A DNA stretch of 64,000 nt. Source: Arenicola marina (Eukaryota; Annelida; Polychaeta; Arenicolidae). Positions within the stretch are counted from its first letter, which is position 1, and each line of letters starts with the position of its first letter. The position numbers and the translations under genes were made by a program. This document shows positions 45,711-57,815 of this stretch, in pieces. A model generated the notes under the pieces. That model was not told where the DNA came from. It saw only the letters and a program-made list of their open reading frames with translations, and searched no databases. The DNA lies in NCBI GenBank assembly GCA_964019135.1, contig OZ025248.1, positions 37,379,670 to 37,443,669 of the forward strand, written 5' to 3'.

Positions 45711-46722
45711 CGCCCTGCGGCCTCCTCCTTATCGATGGTGTCATCAAGGCTGCTGAAGAGATTCATGTGATGGGAGGCCGTTGATCACAGCCGACAAAGC
45801 TAAGGTCCAGCTAGAGAATCTAGCCAAGGAAATTAAAGGGTTGGCGTATGGGTTGGGGAAGGCCGGGGTACCTGCCGGTAAACACGGAGACCGGAAGTAA
45901 TCTTTAGGCCACATCTGGCGCTTGTAGCAATTGACCTGAGGGCCTCTTACATACATGCAGGCGTACGTAACGCCTTAAAGGAGATATGTTGTTATAGCCC
46001 AGGCATATGAGATGCCTTAAAACTCATGTTTGTTCCTCACGAGATGATTAGCAGAAAACTAATGAAAAAGGTATTAATAATCGCCTACCATTCCATGTAA
46101 TCGACCGGTATCCTATTGTATTGAGGCCGTTACATCATTTTATCATACATACGTCATCTCACACGAAATTCGTTCAAAGCCAGGTCAGGTAACTGGTTAA
46201 TGTCTTCAACAAGCGCGCCAATGTTACCATGTTAAGTTTGTGTGTGCAGTTGAGGTGGAATAAGCCAGGGGTTAGTCTGCATTTGTTCAGCGCCAGACCC
46301 TCTACTCGAATTACCTCTCAATAATATATTCCAAAATTAAAAGCAAATTTAGTTTCTAGCTTGGCACGAATTAGCATGGTACACTTTATCATTGCTTCCG
46401 CATTTTTTCATCGTTAATTGGTGTGATGCATTTATATATAATCCACGCTGACTTTAATAAGCCCCGGATCCAGCAACAGCCGCAAACAATGTAAACCCTG
46501 ATCATTGTAGGTCATTCATTGTTCCAACCACACTGGTAATCTGGATGGATTAACTCATCCCAACTCATCCCAACTGCTCAACAATTCGACTTGTCCGGTG
46601 TGCAGACACAGTTATCAGTGGATTGGCCACCAGGCAACGGACCTGGAAGGCATGGAATGGCATGGTACACACGGCATCCCACTTGAGTGGGTGATATCTA
46701 CATCAACCCGGAGTCGAACACC

Positions 46723-46795
46723 CCTGCCCCCTGCCCCCTCCCCCCCCCCCCTCCCCGCCCCCCCCCCCCCCCCACACACACACACTCAAGCACAA
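46723..46795 (+). repeat. Long poly-C tract, copy 4
   Basis: CCCCTGCCCCCTGCCCCCTC leads into two long C runs and then ACACACACACACTC. It is the longest version of the tract that precedes the acceptor-like site in copies 2, 3 and 5. Overlapping proline-rich frames are by-products. Confidence 0.8.
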
Positions 46796-46829
46796 CATAT
46801 CTTCATCTTTTCGTTGTTTGCGTTTCCAG

Positions 46830-47082
46830 GAATTACCGGCCTGCATGGCACGTGGCAGAATACCAGGTCGCGATGGGCATGTCACACACAATCACGGCCA
46901 AGCTTCCAAATCTCGCCCCACATCGCACTGGCGGCGGAATGTTTCATCGACATCCACGGAATCTTGCTGAGCGTAATGAATATGGGACGACGATGGATGG
47001 ATTTAAGTGCCTTGTGAATGAATCAGCCTTTGTTGTTACCTTATGGAATGAAGAACCCAGGTGTTGTCCACAAGTATCCTAA
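46830..47082 (+). other. Acceptor-flanked, exon-like segment, copy 4
   Basis: Follows GTTTGCGTTTCCAG. Two overlapping frames are open: one with ITGLHGTWQNTRSRW and, further on, LLSVMNMGRRWMDL; another with RPAWHVAEYQVAMGMSHTIT, then NEYGTTMDGF and SAFVVTLWNE before a stop at 47,080. Because two frames are open at once, at least one is accidental. This is the longest open version among the copies. Confidence 0.22.
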
Positions 47083-50000
47083 TCAATATAACGTGTAGGC
47101 CATATATGCCGCATCCATCCTACTAGAGCAGCGGATTGACCACCAGGCTGTTAATTACTTGACTACTATCCTGCTGGTGAAATAGTACCTACCTGACCTT
47201 CTTTACATGACATATATGTAACGACGTGTTGGCGTATTACTTCACATTCACCCGTTTGTATCTCCCTTCAATGAAGTCCAATCCGTGCGGGGAGAGAAGG
47301 TAGATGACTATTATGTTGATGGTGTAGCTCAGAGATATCAGGTATTCTGGCTATCACGTCCACCTCACCCCACCCCACATCCACACAGCCACTGACCCGA
47401 TGGCTTACTAATGATTATTAATGAGTAATATGCGTGCACCATGTGTGTGGCCTCGCTCCTCTGAAGTGAAGTCACAATTTATGAATCCTTGGACTGATCG
47501 ATCGCCAGGATTGACCTACTCTCCAGGAGCGAGTTGGCGCATCCAAGGAATAAGGGTGGGAGGGGGTACTTTCACCGTTCCAAAGGCGTCAAGCCGAAAG
47601 CACCGTTCATCTGAGGATGGGTGAGGCGGAGCGCATTGGGGGCCGCCATGAATTGATACCCTAGTAAGTTTGGCCATTGCAGCCCACACTCATTACTCAA
47701 CAATGTTCAGAAATCAACCTTCCCAGCTCACCGGGTAAGTGGGATTCATGTGTTTCCAAGGTGACTTAGCTCGCCAGAATATCATTTCAATTTTTAGAAT
47801 ATATAAAAAATACCATGTGCACCCAAACGAAAGCCCCATGCCTCTGTCCCATCTCCCTCCAATTCCCAACCTGCTCTACACATGGCTTGCGTGTAAAGTC
47901 ATCGTTATCAATTAGTCTAAATGACTGAGATTTCAATGTTATCGCTGGGTTAATGGATAGTAGTCGCTTTTATGCCACCCACCGGCCCTGAATGAAGACC
48001 GACAATGGAGATCGCTCGTGCTACTGCCAGAGACTATTTCAAAGGCCGTCCATTATCATATTCTGTGACAAACCGAGAGGTGACGGCACTTACTTACCTT
48101 GAGTTACAAACTGTAGGCGCCGTGGCATGAAGATGCTTCTGGGAGGGAGGGGAGTTTGGGCCGGAGTGGAGAAATGGAGACGCAGGGTTGTCGGACTGGG
48201 GTGAAGTTGGAGGGTGGGGGGTCGACGTCGCCCACTCTCGGCGAATGCACGTGTTGCGGGACCACATGCCGTAAATGGATGCTGGCAGATGTTCGTAATG
48301 ACTTCCCTAGCGATCATAAGTTTTAGCAACGCGGAGGCAAAATGAAGTTACAGAGTGAGATTTTGGCCCTTTGAAGACGGGCGGCATAGAGGACATGAGG
48401 GCTTAATGGAGTCGTCAATATTAAAAGTCATGTCGCTCATCTGGCCTGGCTAATAGGGGGTCTATAATCCCGCATCCGATGGTTTGCTGGAACTATCCCT
48501 TGAAATTGCTTCGACCGCGTTGAAATAAACCGCATGCAACAATTAATTACACCCGTCATTACGCAAAGTGGCCACAAGCTTTTCGCAGTCAATAACGGAG
48601 GTTTTAATATAGAATAATGACGTAAAAAGTCTACTCCATTATAAAGTATAATTTCATTGCAATTCTCAGAATGTATTCAATCTTAGCTTGGCGTTGGTTT
48701 GTCAGGTTTGTAATTATTGGGATGAAAATAAACGAAAACTTGTCAATTATTGCGTAAGAATCACACTTAATTATTTACAAGTTTTTACCTTGAACGGATG
48801 CCGTGCTCTGGGTAATTAGGTAGCGTATTAATTCATCACTCCATCTGTGAGATAACTATTGTCTTGTTTTTGGTGAAGCCTTTGTCTGACCGGGGTAGCA
48901 CTTTCCCATGTATTGGTCTCCGCCAAGTCCAACTGGCGCCGGGCATGAATGTTACATTCTGTTGCGCATTTTGTCGCTTCATTTTACCCAAAATTCAACT
49001 AATAATTAGTCGTAGCACCACGAGGCATTTCATGTCAAGGGCAATAACCTTCGGAAAATGTCGTTCGTCCAAGTTAACGCGACCCATATGTCCACAGTTT
49101 TGCTCACTTACACCCAATCATTTTTTCACCATACACATCGAGTATCATGGCACTGACATGATAGATAGGGTTAAAGCAAGTACAATGAGCGTAACTAACC
49201 AAGCGAATGAGACTCATCGGTCACGATGCCATGTCAACAAGTATCATCATCTCATAATAGCTCACACATTACTCATACATATTATTCAGAATTTTGGCAG
49301 GAAATAAAAGCTGTAGTAAGTAAAGTAAGAGTATGCCTGGTCTATTTTATTTGTTTCGTAATGAAACGTCAATCGCTCCAGAAACGTTTTCTGCCACTGA
49401 AAACATTTTTTTCCCGTGCTCTGTTTACGCCAGTGTTTTATATCTAACCGCGAGACGCATGCCAGGTACGCCAGCGGCATGGTGTCTGCACGGTTATCTG
49501 GTAGAGAACACGATCTTACGGCCTTTGTCAGCAACAGGCGCTCGCGGTGGTGCCCGAGATGTTTTTCATTTTTCAGGGGGCGGCCTGGCACTGCGGCTTC
49601 TAGCAGTGAATGATCTCAGATGAAATGCTCTAACGAAAGCTGAAGGCATAGAAAATGAGCTGTGCCGGCCTCATGGCTCCTGAGGAAGCCGTTAATGATA
49701 GTTGTGAGTCGCCGTTAAGGGACTATGTATAGGGCCTGCGGGCGGAGCTGGGGTACTGTGGCGCCGTCCGACAGCTACCCCTGAGCACTTTCAACGCTAA
49801 AAGTTATGGCACATTTATTATATAGCCACATGAGTGCTGATTCGAGGCGCGTGGTCGGTCTGGGAAATGGCGTCTGCTGACACACTGCTTTATTTCCCCG
49901 GGCAAGGCACACACACGTAACATACGGTTCTGTTTCTTTCCTCTGTTGGTCCATTGTGAACTATAATAACGTGGGGTGTGTTTAAAATACCGCCTATATA

Positions 50001-52093
50001 TATATATGATCTGTGAGTGGCAGATAATCCCAAAATGTATGTATCATTGAACAAATTGTAAAATACCACCTGCTGGCATCAGTCATATGCAAGCGCAAAG
50101 GATAGTTTTGGCCGTGATGTAGTTTTATCATTACAAAGGTATCGTTACGAAGCCATCATTTTGCTCTTAGTACTTGTCTGAACGGTAATATACGCTTATA
50201 ATCAAACACCAATATATGCCTAACCCTTGGATGACAAGAGAATGATCTGCGGACGCAAAATCTCCAATACCCTTGGGAATGCATTAACGAATCAGCAAAG
50301 CTATTATAAAGGACTTGCGTGCGTCGTTTGTTGCTTTCAACAGTCCGGGAAGCCAGGCGCTACCAGTCACCGCGGGTTCCCTCACATCAGCTCCATAAAT
50401 CCCCTATAACAGGGCAACAGAAGCATGCGGGGCAATGAAACCATCACACATCACGTCCAAGGCACATTTAATGCCCGGTATATACGGAGCGGAATCCTTC
50501 TGGCAAGCTTCCTTCAATGTTTGTTCTCTCTAAATGTGACTCCATGGTATGTCTTGTTGATGCGTTAGACGTCTGATGATGTACGTTTGCTGCCAAGAGG
50601 GCGCGGGGTGCGTTGGGGACGGGGGGAGGTGGGGTCGTAGCGTCATTATGGGGCGGTAGAGACGTCCCTAGCAGCCCGGCTATCTATCCCGACCTCCAGG
50701 GGGGCCATAGAATCTTCCCCGCTCTCCTCAGCACCACCTGTCATCGCCAGTTACTCGCCTTGTCACGCCTCGTCTGACGGGAGGAAGGAGCCCTGGGTTC
50801 ACAACGTGACGGGTCGCACGAGAGCACTAGTAACAGACTTTCGTGAGTTAAATGGCTCCGTGTTCCTTTCTCTACTGTACCTCTGCAAATAGTGATTCAA
50901 TTCGGTCGTGTAGAACGACGTGGCATTTGTAATTCCCACGCATATTTTAAATATCGATTTGGGCTTCTGAGTTTTATGGAAATCCAGTAACAGGATTAAT
51001 AAGCATGGTCATAAAATATATAGATACTGTCAATTACTGTACTGAATACTTTCTGAAATGGAATTAATATTTTTCCGCCTTGAGAATGGTACATTATAAC
51101 TGGTAAGCATCTCAAAAAATATGTTAAAAACAAAGTTTTGTTGGGTATTAATTTACTCGGGTGAACAATGGTAATTGCATGACGCAAGTTGTCGGGACAA
51201 AGTATTTGAAATAATATAAATTCTTGTAAATCCTGTCTGTGGTTTATTTCCATTCCAGTTAAATGGAGATGAAATAAAGATTCGGCGTATATTTAAGCTA
51301 AGATGCTGACTTGATGATGAAAAGGCTGTGCCATCCTCCAGATACTCTGGTACCACATTACAGTATTTGGTCTTCCGATGATTAATGCGCTAGATGGTCT
51401 GGCCATCTTCCAATACAGACCGGCTACCGGACTCGTGCATGCGTTCGGGACTGCCTTCAGTCTGACCTATATGCATGTGTCTGCCGACCAACCACCAGAC
51501 AATCATTTCACTTCCGCCTCATTGCAGCATGGGAAGGGTTACTTGTCACTTGTTCCAAGCGATTATTATGGTTGCGAAAGGGGACGTTTCTAATGGCTAT
51601 AACGAAGTCAAACGAGGCGAGTGAAGGGCGGAAAGCAACAAAGAACTGGTTGATCCACTGAATAGTTACGCGACAACACAACATACATCACTGGCGGAAC
51701 CAGTGGGTGGTGAAGTTGAATTCGCTTTTTGGAGAAGACCCCCTCCTCCCTGCTCCCCCCACTCCTGCCACCCCCCTTTCAACCCACGTCCGGACCCTTT
51801 AAAATAAAATCCGACATTTTGTTTATTTTCTGACTCTAAAATTGTCTTCCTAGTTTTCTATTTGAGGTAGGGGCCAATTATTTCCAGTTGCTTTCATTGT
51901 ATCATCACGCAGGTCAATTTGTCAATGAGGTTATACCTCATTTTGCTCACCGATGTCAAAGTTTTTTAAACAAATATATTACCCACACATAATCCCATGC
52001 GGTCTTACCATGTGTGTATATAACCTTCAAATCGCCTGAGACAGCAGTAATATGATACTCGTTACGCCATGGCAGGGTGGGCTGAAGCGATCC

Positions 52094-52150
52094 TGAGATA
52101 TCAGTAATGTGGATTGCGCTAGCGGTACAGGTCAAGGGCTGAAGCGATCC
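52094..52150 (+). repeat. Single 70-bp-family unit, copy 4
   Basis: One unit with GAGATATCAGTAATGTGG and GCTAGCGGTACAGGTCAAG, lacking about 13 bases of the usual GCCATGGCC part, so 57 bp remain. It is followed directly by the unique sequence (CAATGTGACGATGC) that also follows the arrays in copies 1 and 5. Confidence 0.85.
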
Positions 52151-53237
52151 GCCTGGAGTTCAATGTGACGATGCCCGTCGTTGCATCTCCAACATGTAAT
52201 CAATGAGCATTATGTTGTGTGGCGTGGACGGTGTATATTTAAGACTGGGCGCAGCCGTTCCTCGTCTGCGGTAGTATAATTCACATAACGCCACCGAGAG
52301 AACCCACATCGTACACACGTGTCTCTAAACTCGGTATGTCTTAAATCCCGGCACCGGCTGGGTATGATGTTGAGGGATATGGTGTTGTTTAACCGAGTCG
52401 TCGGGGTCGAAAACTATCCATGGTAAAGTCATGTCTGCATGAAGATTTACGACGTTTATCTCGCTGGCTCCGCCATAAGGATGACACGATAGATTGCAAC
52501 GGTTGCCTTGGAGTGACTCCATTCCGCAGCCTTTGCAGTGGATTGCTGGAGTCATGGGGATTGCTTCATGTAGCTGTTATCTCACTGTCTCTGTGGTAAC
52601 CTGTTGGTCGAGTCCAGAGCATGACGTAAAAGTGGCATAAAACACCAATTTACCCATCGATCCATCACGTCTCTTACTGCGGTCTGAGTCTTTATGTACC
52701 CATGGTTCACCACCTTCCCGCCACCCCACCCCACCTCATATCATGTCGTGTGGCGCCGCACAATATGGCGCATGGCATTTCCTGGTAAACGGGGATTTTT
52801 TTTCCTTTCGTGAAAACGGTTAGTCGCTGAATTACCCACCCACCTACCGTCCGCTTTCAGCGATGTGGACATTTAGCCCAGATATTCATTATATGACGGC
52901 CGTTAGTTGGTCGGTTCACACAATGGTTGCTGAGACAACGGCGAAAATGATTCATGGGTGAGATATTTAAAGGGAGTTTTTGCCAGGTGGACATAGAATT
53001 TACCAATCTCGGACAGTGGCGCCCCCATACAGAACCATTTCACAGAGCTGTTCAGCGTCTCAAAACGAGTCGGTTGCGTATTTGGTGTCAGGGTTCATTT
53101 GACCATTAATCGTATCAGATGCGTGCTCGTTTGAGGTTTCCAAGTGATATTATGAGATTTCAGAACTGTCGCATTTCTCGATGATTTTTTCGCAGTGGCG
53201 AGACTCGAAAAAGAAAAGGAATGAAATGTTGGTATGT

Positions 53238-53402
53238 TCGGCCACCGTAATGCACGCGAAGGCTACACAAGGCCTTCTGAGACAAAGATATGCATCTGGG
53301 TGAAACATGCCCCATATGGAGATGCAGGGGTGACAACCCATGACCCGTTGATCTACTGCTCAGCCGGCTTACCAACTGACCCACTTACCCACTAGGGAGT
53401 CC
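53238..53402 (-). repeat. tRNA-derived SINE relic, copy 5
   Basis: Same position in the unit as the element at 540-705, with the body (ACAAAGATATGCATCTGGGT) and a drifted head (CTTACCAACTGACCCAC on the plus strand). The B-box region has changed to GGGTGACAACCC on the plus strand. In copy 2 the matching element has been deleted, leaving only a short stub near 14,047-14,065. Confidence 0.55.
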
Positions 53403-54265
53403 CCTCGCCCTGCGGCCTCCTCTCTTCGATGGTGTCACCAAGGCTGCTGAACAGATTCGTGTGATTGGAGGCCGCTGATCGCAGCCGACGACAAAGCTTA
53501 GGTCCAACCAGAGAAGCCAGCCAAGGAAATTAAAGGGTTGCCGTATGGGTTGGGGAAGGCCGGGGTACCTGCCGGTAAGTAATCTTCATGCTACATCCTG
53601 GCGCCTGTCGCAATTGGCCTGAGGGCTTCCTACATACGTGCATGCGTACGCGACGCCTCAAAGGATATTGCGTTGTTATAGCCCTGGCATATGAGATGCT
53701 TTAAAAACTTCTGTTTCTGATCGAGGCATGATTAGCGAAAAAGTAATATGAAATACGTCTGCCATTTCATGTAATCGACCCGTATCCTATCATATTGAGG
53801 CCGTTATATCATTATATCATATATACGTCATCATCCGACACGAACTTCGTTCAAAGCCAGGTCAGGTAAGTTATGTTTAATGTCTTCCACAAGCAGTTAC
53901 CAGGCTAACTCTGTGTGTGCAGTTTAGGGGGAATAAACGAGGTGTTAGTCTGCGTTTGTTCAGAGCTAGCACCTCTACCCGCATAACCTGTCAGATATAT
54001 ATTCCAAACATGGATGAACTCATCCATCAGTGTGACTGCCTGGCTAACAATTCAATTTGCACGGTATGCCGACTCACTTATCGGGGGATTGGTCAAATAG
54101 ACAAGGACGACGTAGATTGGCAGGGCACACCCGGGATGTCAGTTGTCTGAGCGGGTGATATCTACATCAATCCAGGATAGCAGACAATCTTCTCCCCCCC
54201 CCCCACTCTACCCACCCACACAAAAGCACAACATATATCCGTCTTCTCGATGTTTGCTTTTCCAG

Positions 54266-54455
54266 GAACCACCCTCCTGCATGGCGCGTGGCAGAATACC
54301 AGGTCGCAGTGGGCATGCCAGACAGAGTCATGGGTAAGCTACCAAATCTCGCCACCCATCGCGCTAGAGGTGGAATCTTTTAGAGACATCCACGTAATGT
54401 TGCGGGGCGTAATGAATAAGGGACGACGATGGTTGATTTCATGTGTCAGATGAAT
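54266..54455 (+). other. Acceptor-flanked, exon-like segment, copy 5
   Basis: Follows TGTTTGCTTTTCCAG and reads TTLLHGAWQNTRSQW, with LRGVMNKGRRW downstream. The segment is more diverged than in copies 2 and 4. The acceptor-like signal itself is well kept. Confidence 0.2.
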
Positions 54456-56152
54456 AGATCTGCCTTTGTTGTTACCATCCGGAATGAAGCATTCAGGCTC
54501 TTATCAAACTTTTGCTCGCGTTTGTACGTTTAACACACACCACCGTGTGATCCAAAAGTAGCCTAATAACTATAATGTGCAGGCCATTCATCCCGCATCC
54601 GTCCTTACTAGAGCGCTGTATTGACCACCAATGTTAATTTCTTGACAGCTATCGCTGTTGAAATAGTACCCCCCCGTGACTTACTTTAGCTGGTATATAT
54701 GTAACTACATGTTAACGTATTTCTGCACTTTGACCCGCTTGTGTTTCCCTTCAATGAACTCCAATCCGTGCGGGCGGAGAAGGTGGATGACTATTATGCT
54801 GATGTTGTAGCTTAAAGAAAACAGGTCATTGTGGCTGCCACGATCACCCCTCCCCACGCAAACACCCCCTCTTACCCGGAATTTTAATAATGATTAATAG
54901 GCCGGCACGCGTGCACCATGTGTGTGGCCTCACTGCTCTGAAGTGAGGTCAGAATGTATGAATCCTTGGCCTGATCGATCGCCAGGATTGACTTACTCTC
55001 CTGGTGAGCCATGGCGCATGTAAAGCATGAGGGTGGGAGGGGGGTACTTCCGCCATTTCAAAGACAGGAAACCGGAAGCACCGTTTGGCTGACGATTTTG
55101 GGGAGGAGTGCATGGGGATCGCCATGAAGTTTGGTCATTGCAGCCCACGCTCACTACTCATCAATGTTCAGACATAAATCATCCCTAGCTCATCTGGTAA
55201 ACATGCCTCCCTCTAATCTCCATCCAATCCCCAACCTGATTTACACACGGCTTCCGTGCATAGTCATCGCTATCAATTAGTCGCCGGGTTCATGGATTGC
55301 AGTCGGTTTATGCGATCCACCGGTCCTGAAGGAAGGCCGACAATGGCGATCGCTCGTGGTACTGCCAGAGACTACTTCAAAGGCCGTCCATCATCATATT
55401 CTAAGACAAACCTAGAAGTGACGTCACTTACTCTCCTTGAGTAGTCCTCCATCCGATGGTTCGCTGGAACTGTCCCTGGAATCGCTTAAACGCCATCGAA
55501 ATAAACCGCATCTAATAAATTATTACACCCGTCATTACGCAGTGGCACAAAGCTTTTCGCAGTCAACAACGGAGTGTGTAAATATAGGATAATGACGTAA
55601 AAGTCATAGCTTGTAGTAAGTTTGACAATTTTTTTTAAATATTTGTATGAGAACGAACGTAAACTTTGTAGCAAAGTATTGCGTAAAACTTACAATTAAT
55701 TATTTACACATTTTTCATTTAAAACGGTTGTCGTGCCATGGATGTAATTAAGTAGCATATTAATTCATTATCTGCGCAATACGTTAGCCCTACATGTGTA
55801 CCAAGAGATAGCTTTTGACTCTAATGATCTGTTCCAAGGGTTTGCCCTTGAAAAAAGAACAGATAAATAATTTCTCCTAGCTTGAAAGAGATGCATTATT
55901 CCGGCCTTGTCCGGAGACACACTTTTGGTGGTTACTAATGCACGTTTAAAGGCAACAAAGATGTATTGCCATTTTCAGAGAGGGTAGCCGATTATTTCTC
56001 ACACCGCCCATTATGCCACATAATACAATAGTAGACAAACCAAAGTGGGATTGGTTGACCCCTACATTTAGCACCTACAAGCACCACATAACCAGTGCAC
56101 ACAAATGAAACGAAGATGAAAATGGAATGGAACGTCGAAGAGTTGTTTTGTG

Positions 56153-56295
56153 TAAATGAAAGGTAAACTGGACCAAGCAACAACCTGGGATACCGGAAGA
56201 AGTGTTGGACAAACATTAGATACTGTCGCGAAAAAACACGACATTTTGATGTACAGCTCAGGCCGCTTGCTTAGTGAGATGGGGAGGCTCCTTAA
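56153..56295 (-). repeat. SINE relic, copy 5 (third insertion site)
   Basis: Ortholog of 17,078-17,195 and 34,093-34,233, with ATGAAAGGTAAACTGGACC at one end and TACAGCTCAGGCCGCTTGC at the other. The next 100 bases, to about 56,400, also match copy 3 (34,234-34,345). Confidence 0.42.
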
Positions 56296-56935
56296 TAGAA
56301 TGATCACAGGCACTGGCACATAATGTGTGGTTCTGACAACCAACACCGCATGTTGTCTTCTGATGGTGTCATCCGTCATCTTGCGAGCGTGGTGGCCATG
56401 GAACATTAATGACATTAATTATAAAATTAAGACATGTTTTATTTTCCTGCTTATTAATGACGTTTCGATTAAACACAAGGGTTCCATGTTGTTTTTCTCA
56501 ATGTAATAGTAATATGGGCCGTTAAACTACAATAAAACCAAGCGAATCAACCAGACGGGAACGAAATAATAATTCTGATTACTCAGAATTTACTTTATGG
56601 CTGCGCGGAGAATTATTGGAGTACTACATTATGGGAATACTTGTTGGTATCACCCCTACCCGATGGTGAGAAGAACGAATGGACTCGTCCAAGTAGAATC
56701 CCCCTGACAACGCGGATTGTTTACCGATTAGCGTCAACCGCGAGACGATGTAGCGGCAGTTTACACGGGGGTTCACCTGATTCTCAACCACCAACGAAAT
56801 GAACCACCTCCTCCACACCGCCTCCACTTTGCATCGACGAGAGTCCACAGGTCTGAGCATAATATCATGAAATGTCTGCTGATAAGAGGTCATTAGGTTT
56901 AAGCAATAATAATACAGTATGCAACTAGATGAGAT

Positions 56936-57290
56936 GTGCTTACGAGCTATTTAAATATCGTATATAATCATTCTATCATTAAGCCATATTATTATTAGTA
57001 TTACAGCATATGCGAGTGGATAATTTCAGAATTGTCTGCAGAAAGGAGTTATTATATTGTAAAATATAATACATTTTGAAATGTGATGACCCGTATTTGT
57101 GAGGCATTTATATATCGTATATAAGTATCTTTATATCACGTCTTATTGTAATTTTTATCTCGGCATATGTATTTGGATAATTTCAGAAATATCTACTAAA
57201 CTAAGTTAAGTTTAAAGAAATAATTCATAGTAAACTATGATGATCCCTAGATCAGTGATTTCCATATTTGTACGAGGCGTTTGTCCCCTC
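56936..57290. repeat. Degenerate AT-rich monomers of about 160 bp
   Basis: TTTAAATATCGTATATAA (around 56,950) recurs as TATATATCGTATATAAG (around 57,107) at a spacing of 157 bases. GTGGATAATTTCAGAA recurs as TTGGATAATTTCAGAA, and a third, poorer start (CATATTTGTACGAGGC) lies near 57,262. Two and a fraction monomers are visible. Nucleosome-scale length and AT-richness resemble satellite DNA, but the array is too short to classify. Confidence 0.65.
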
Positions 57291-57469
57291 AACTTCCCTG
57301 CTATGTATGAAGGCAACATTCATTTTTTTATGGCCTTTCATAAATATCCATAGTGGACTGCATAATGTGGTGTGTATATATATATATCAATAAGTATACA
57401 TTAATATTTGCCTGTCTAACATCTGATTGCCACAGATGTGTATTACATTTAATTTGTGTTTGCCACTAT

Positions 57470-57664
57470 ATTTGTCATTAGCGAGGTGTTTTCGCCTCAA
57501 CAATTTGCTTGGCGATATGTTTTCCGCCAAATGTTTTTCCATTTGCGACGTGTTTTTCGCCACATGTATATTAGTGGCGATGTGTTTTACCCGCCACATC
57601 TTTATTACTGGCGGTGCTGTTTTCCGCCACATGTTTATCAGTGGCGATGTGGTTTTTCCGCCAC
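57470..57664. repeat. 33-34-bp hairpin repeats, about six units
   Basis: Read on the minus strand, about six units start GTGGCGGAAAA or similar and contain TCGCCAC some 17 bases on, so each unit can fold into a GTGGCG/CGCCAC hairpin. Five units are 33-34 bp long. Thirty-three bases equal eleven codons, which explains the open, periodic frames here on both strands. The family also occurs at 1,147-1,215. Confidence 0.82.
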
Positions 57665-57815
57665 TGATACTCTTGAACCTTTGGAATCTTGCAATAAATT
57701 TGCCCTATCCAACAACTTACATAACTCTTTGTGTTATTCTATTACAATACAGGTAAGGGGCTGCGCGCGAGCCAGCTATATCACCCTTTCGTAGTGCAAG
57801 ACATAAATGCTATTT
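57665..57815 (+). other. Tail shared with the copy 1 foreign segment
   Basis: GCAATAAATTTGCCCTATCC, then CTCTTTGTGTTATTCT and GAGCCAGCTATATCACC, align with the reverse complement of about 985-1,120 in copy 1 (AATAAATTTGCCCTTTCC, CATTGTGTTCTGTTTTC, GAGCCAGCTTATCATTGC). The two lie at different points of the unit and in opposite orientations, as expected for dispersed copies of one element. Confidence 0.6.

Larger units (their letters stand above)
44998..52736 (+). repeat. Macrosatellite copy 4 (truncated, two large deletions)
   Basis: The copy begins with the CACAAAGGA anchor and follows the unit through the SINE, the acceptor-like segment (46,829) and the poly-C tract. At about 48,888 it jumps from the sequence equivalent to copy 1 position 1,500 to that equivalent to 3,203, losing about 1.7 kb. 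It then continues to the single remaining 70-bp unit (52,094-52,150) and stops in the C-rich tract at about 52,736, where copy 5 begins. Everything equivalent to copy 1 positions of about 7,530 to 13,650 is missing. In the 51,390-51,600 block it resembles copy 1, not copies 2 and 3. Confidence 0.86.

Noticed and set aside
57387-57794. Overlapping frames of 80-112 codons on both strands with 11-residue periodicity
   Set aside because: The periodicity is explained by the 33-bp hairpin repeats beneath them.
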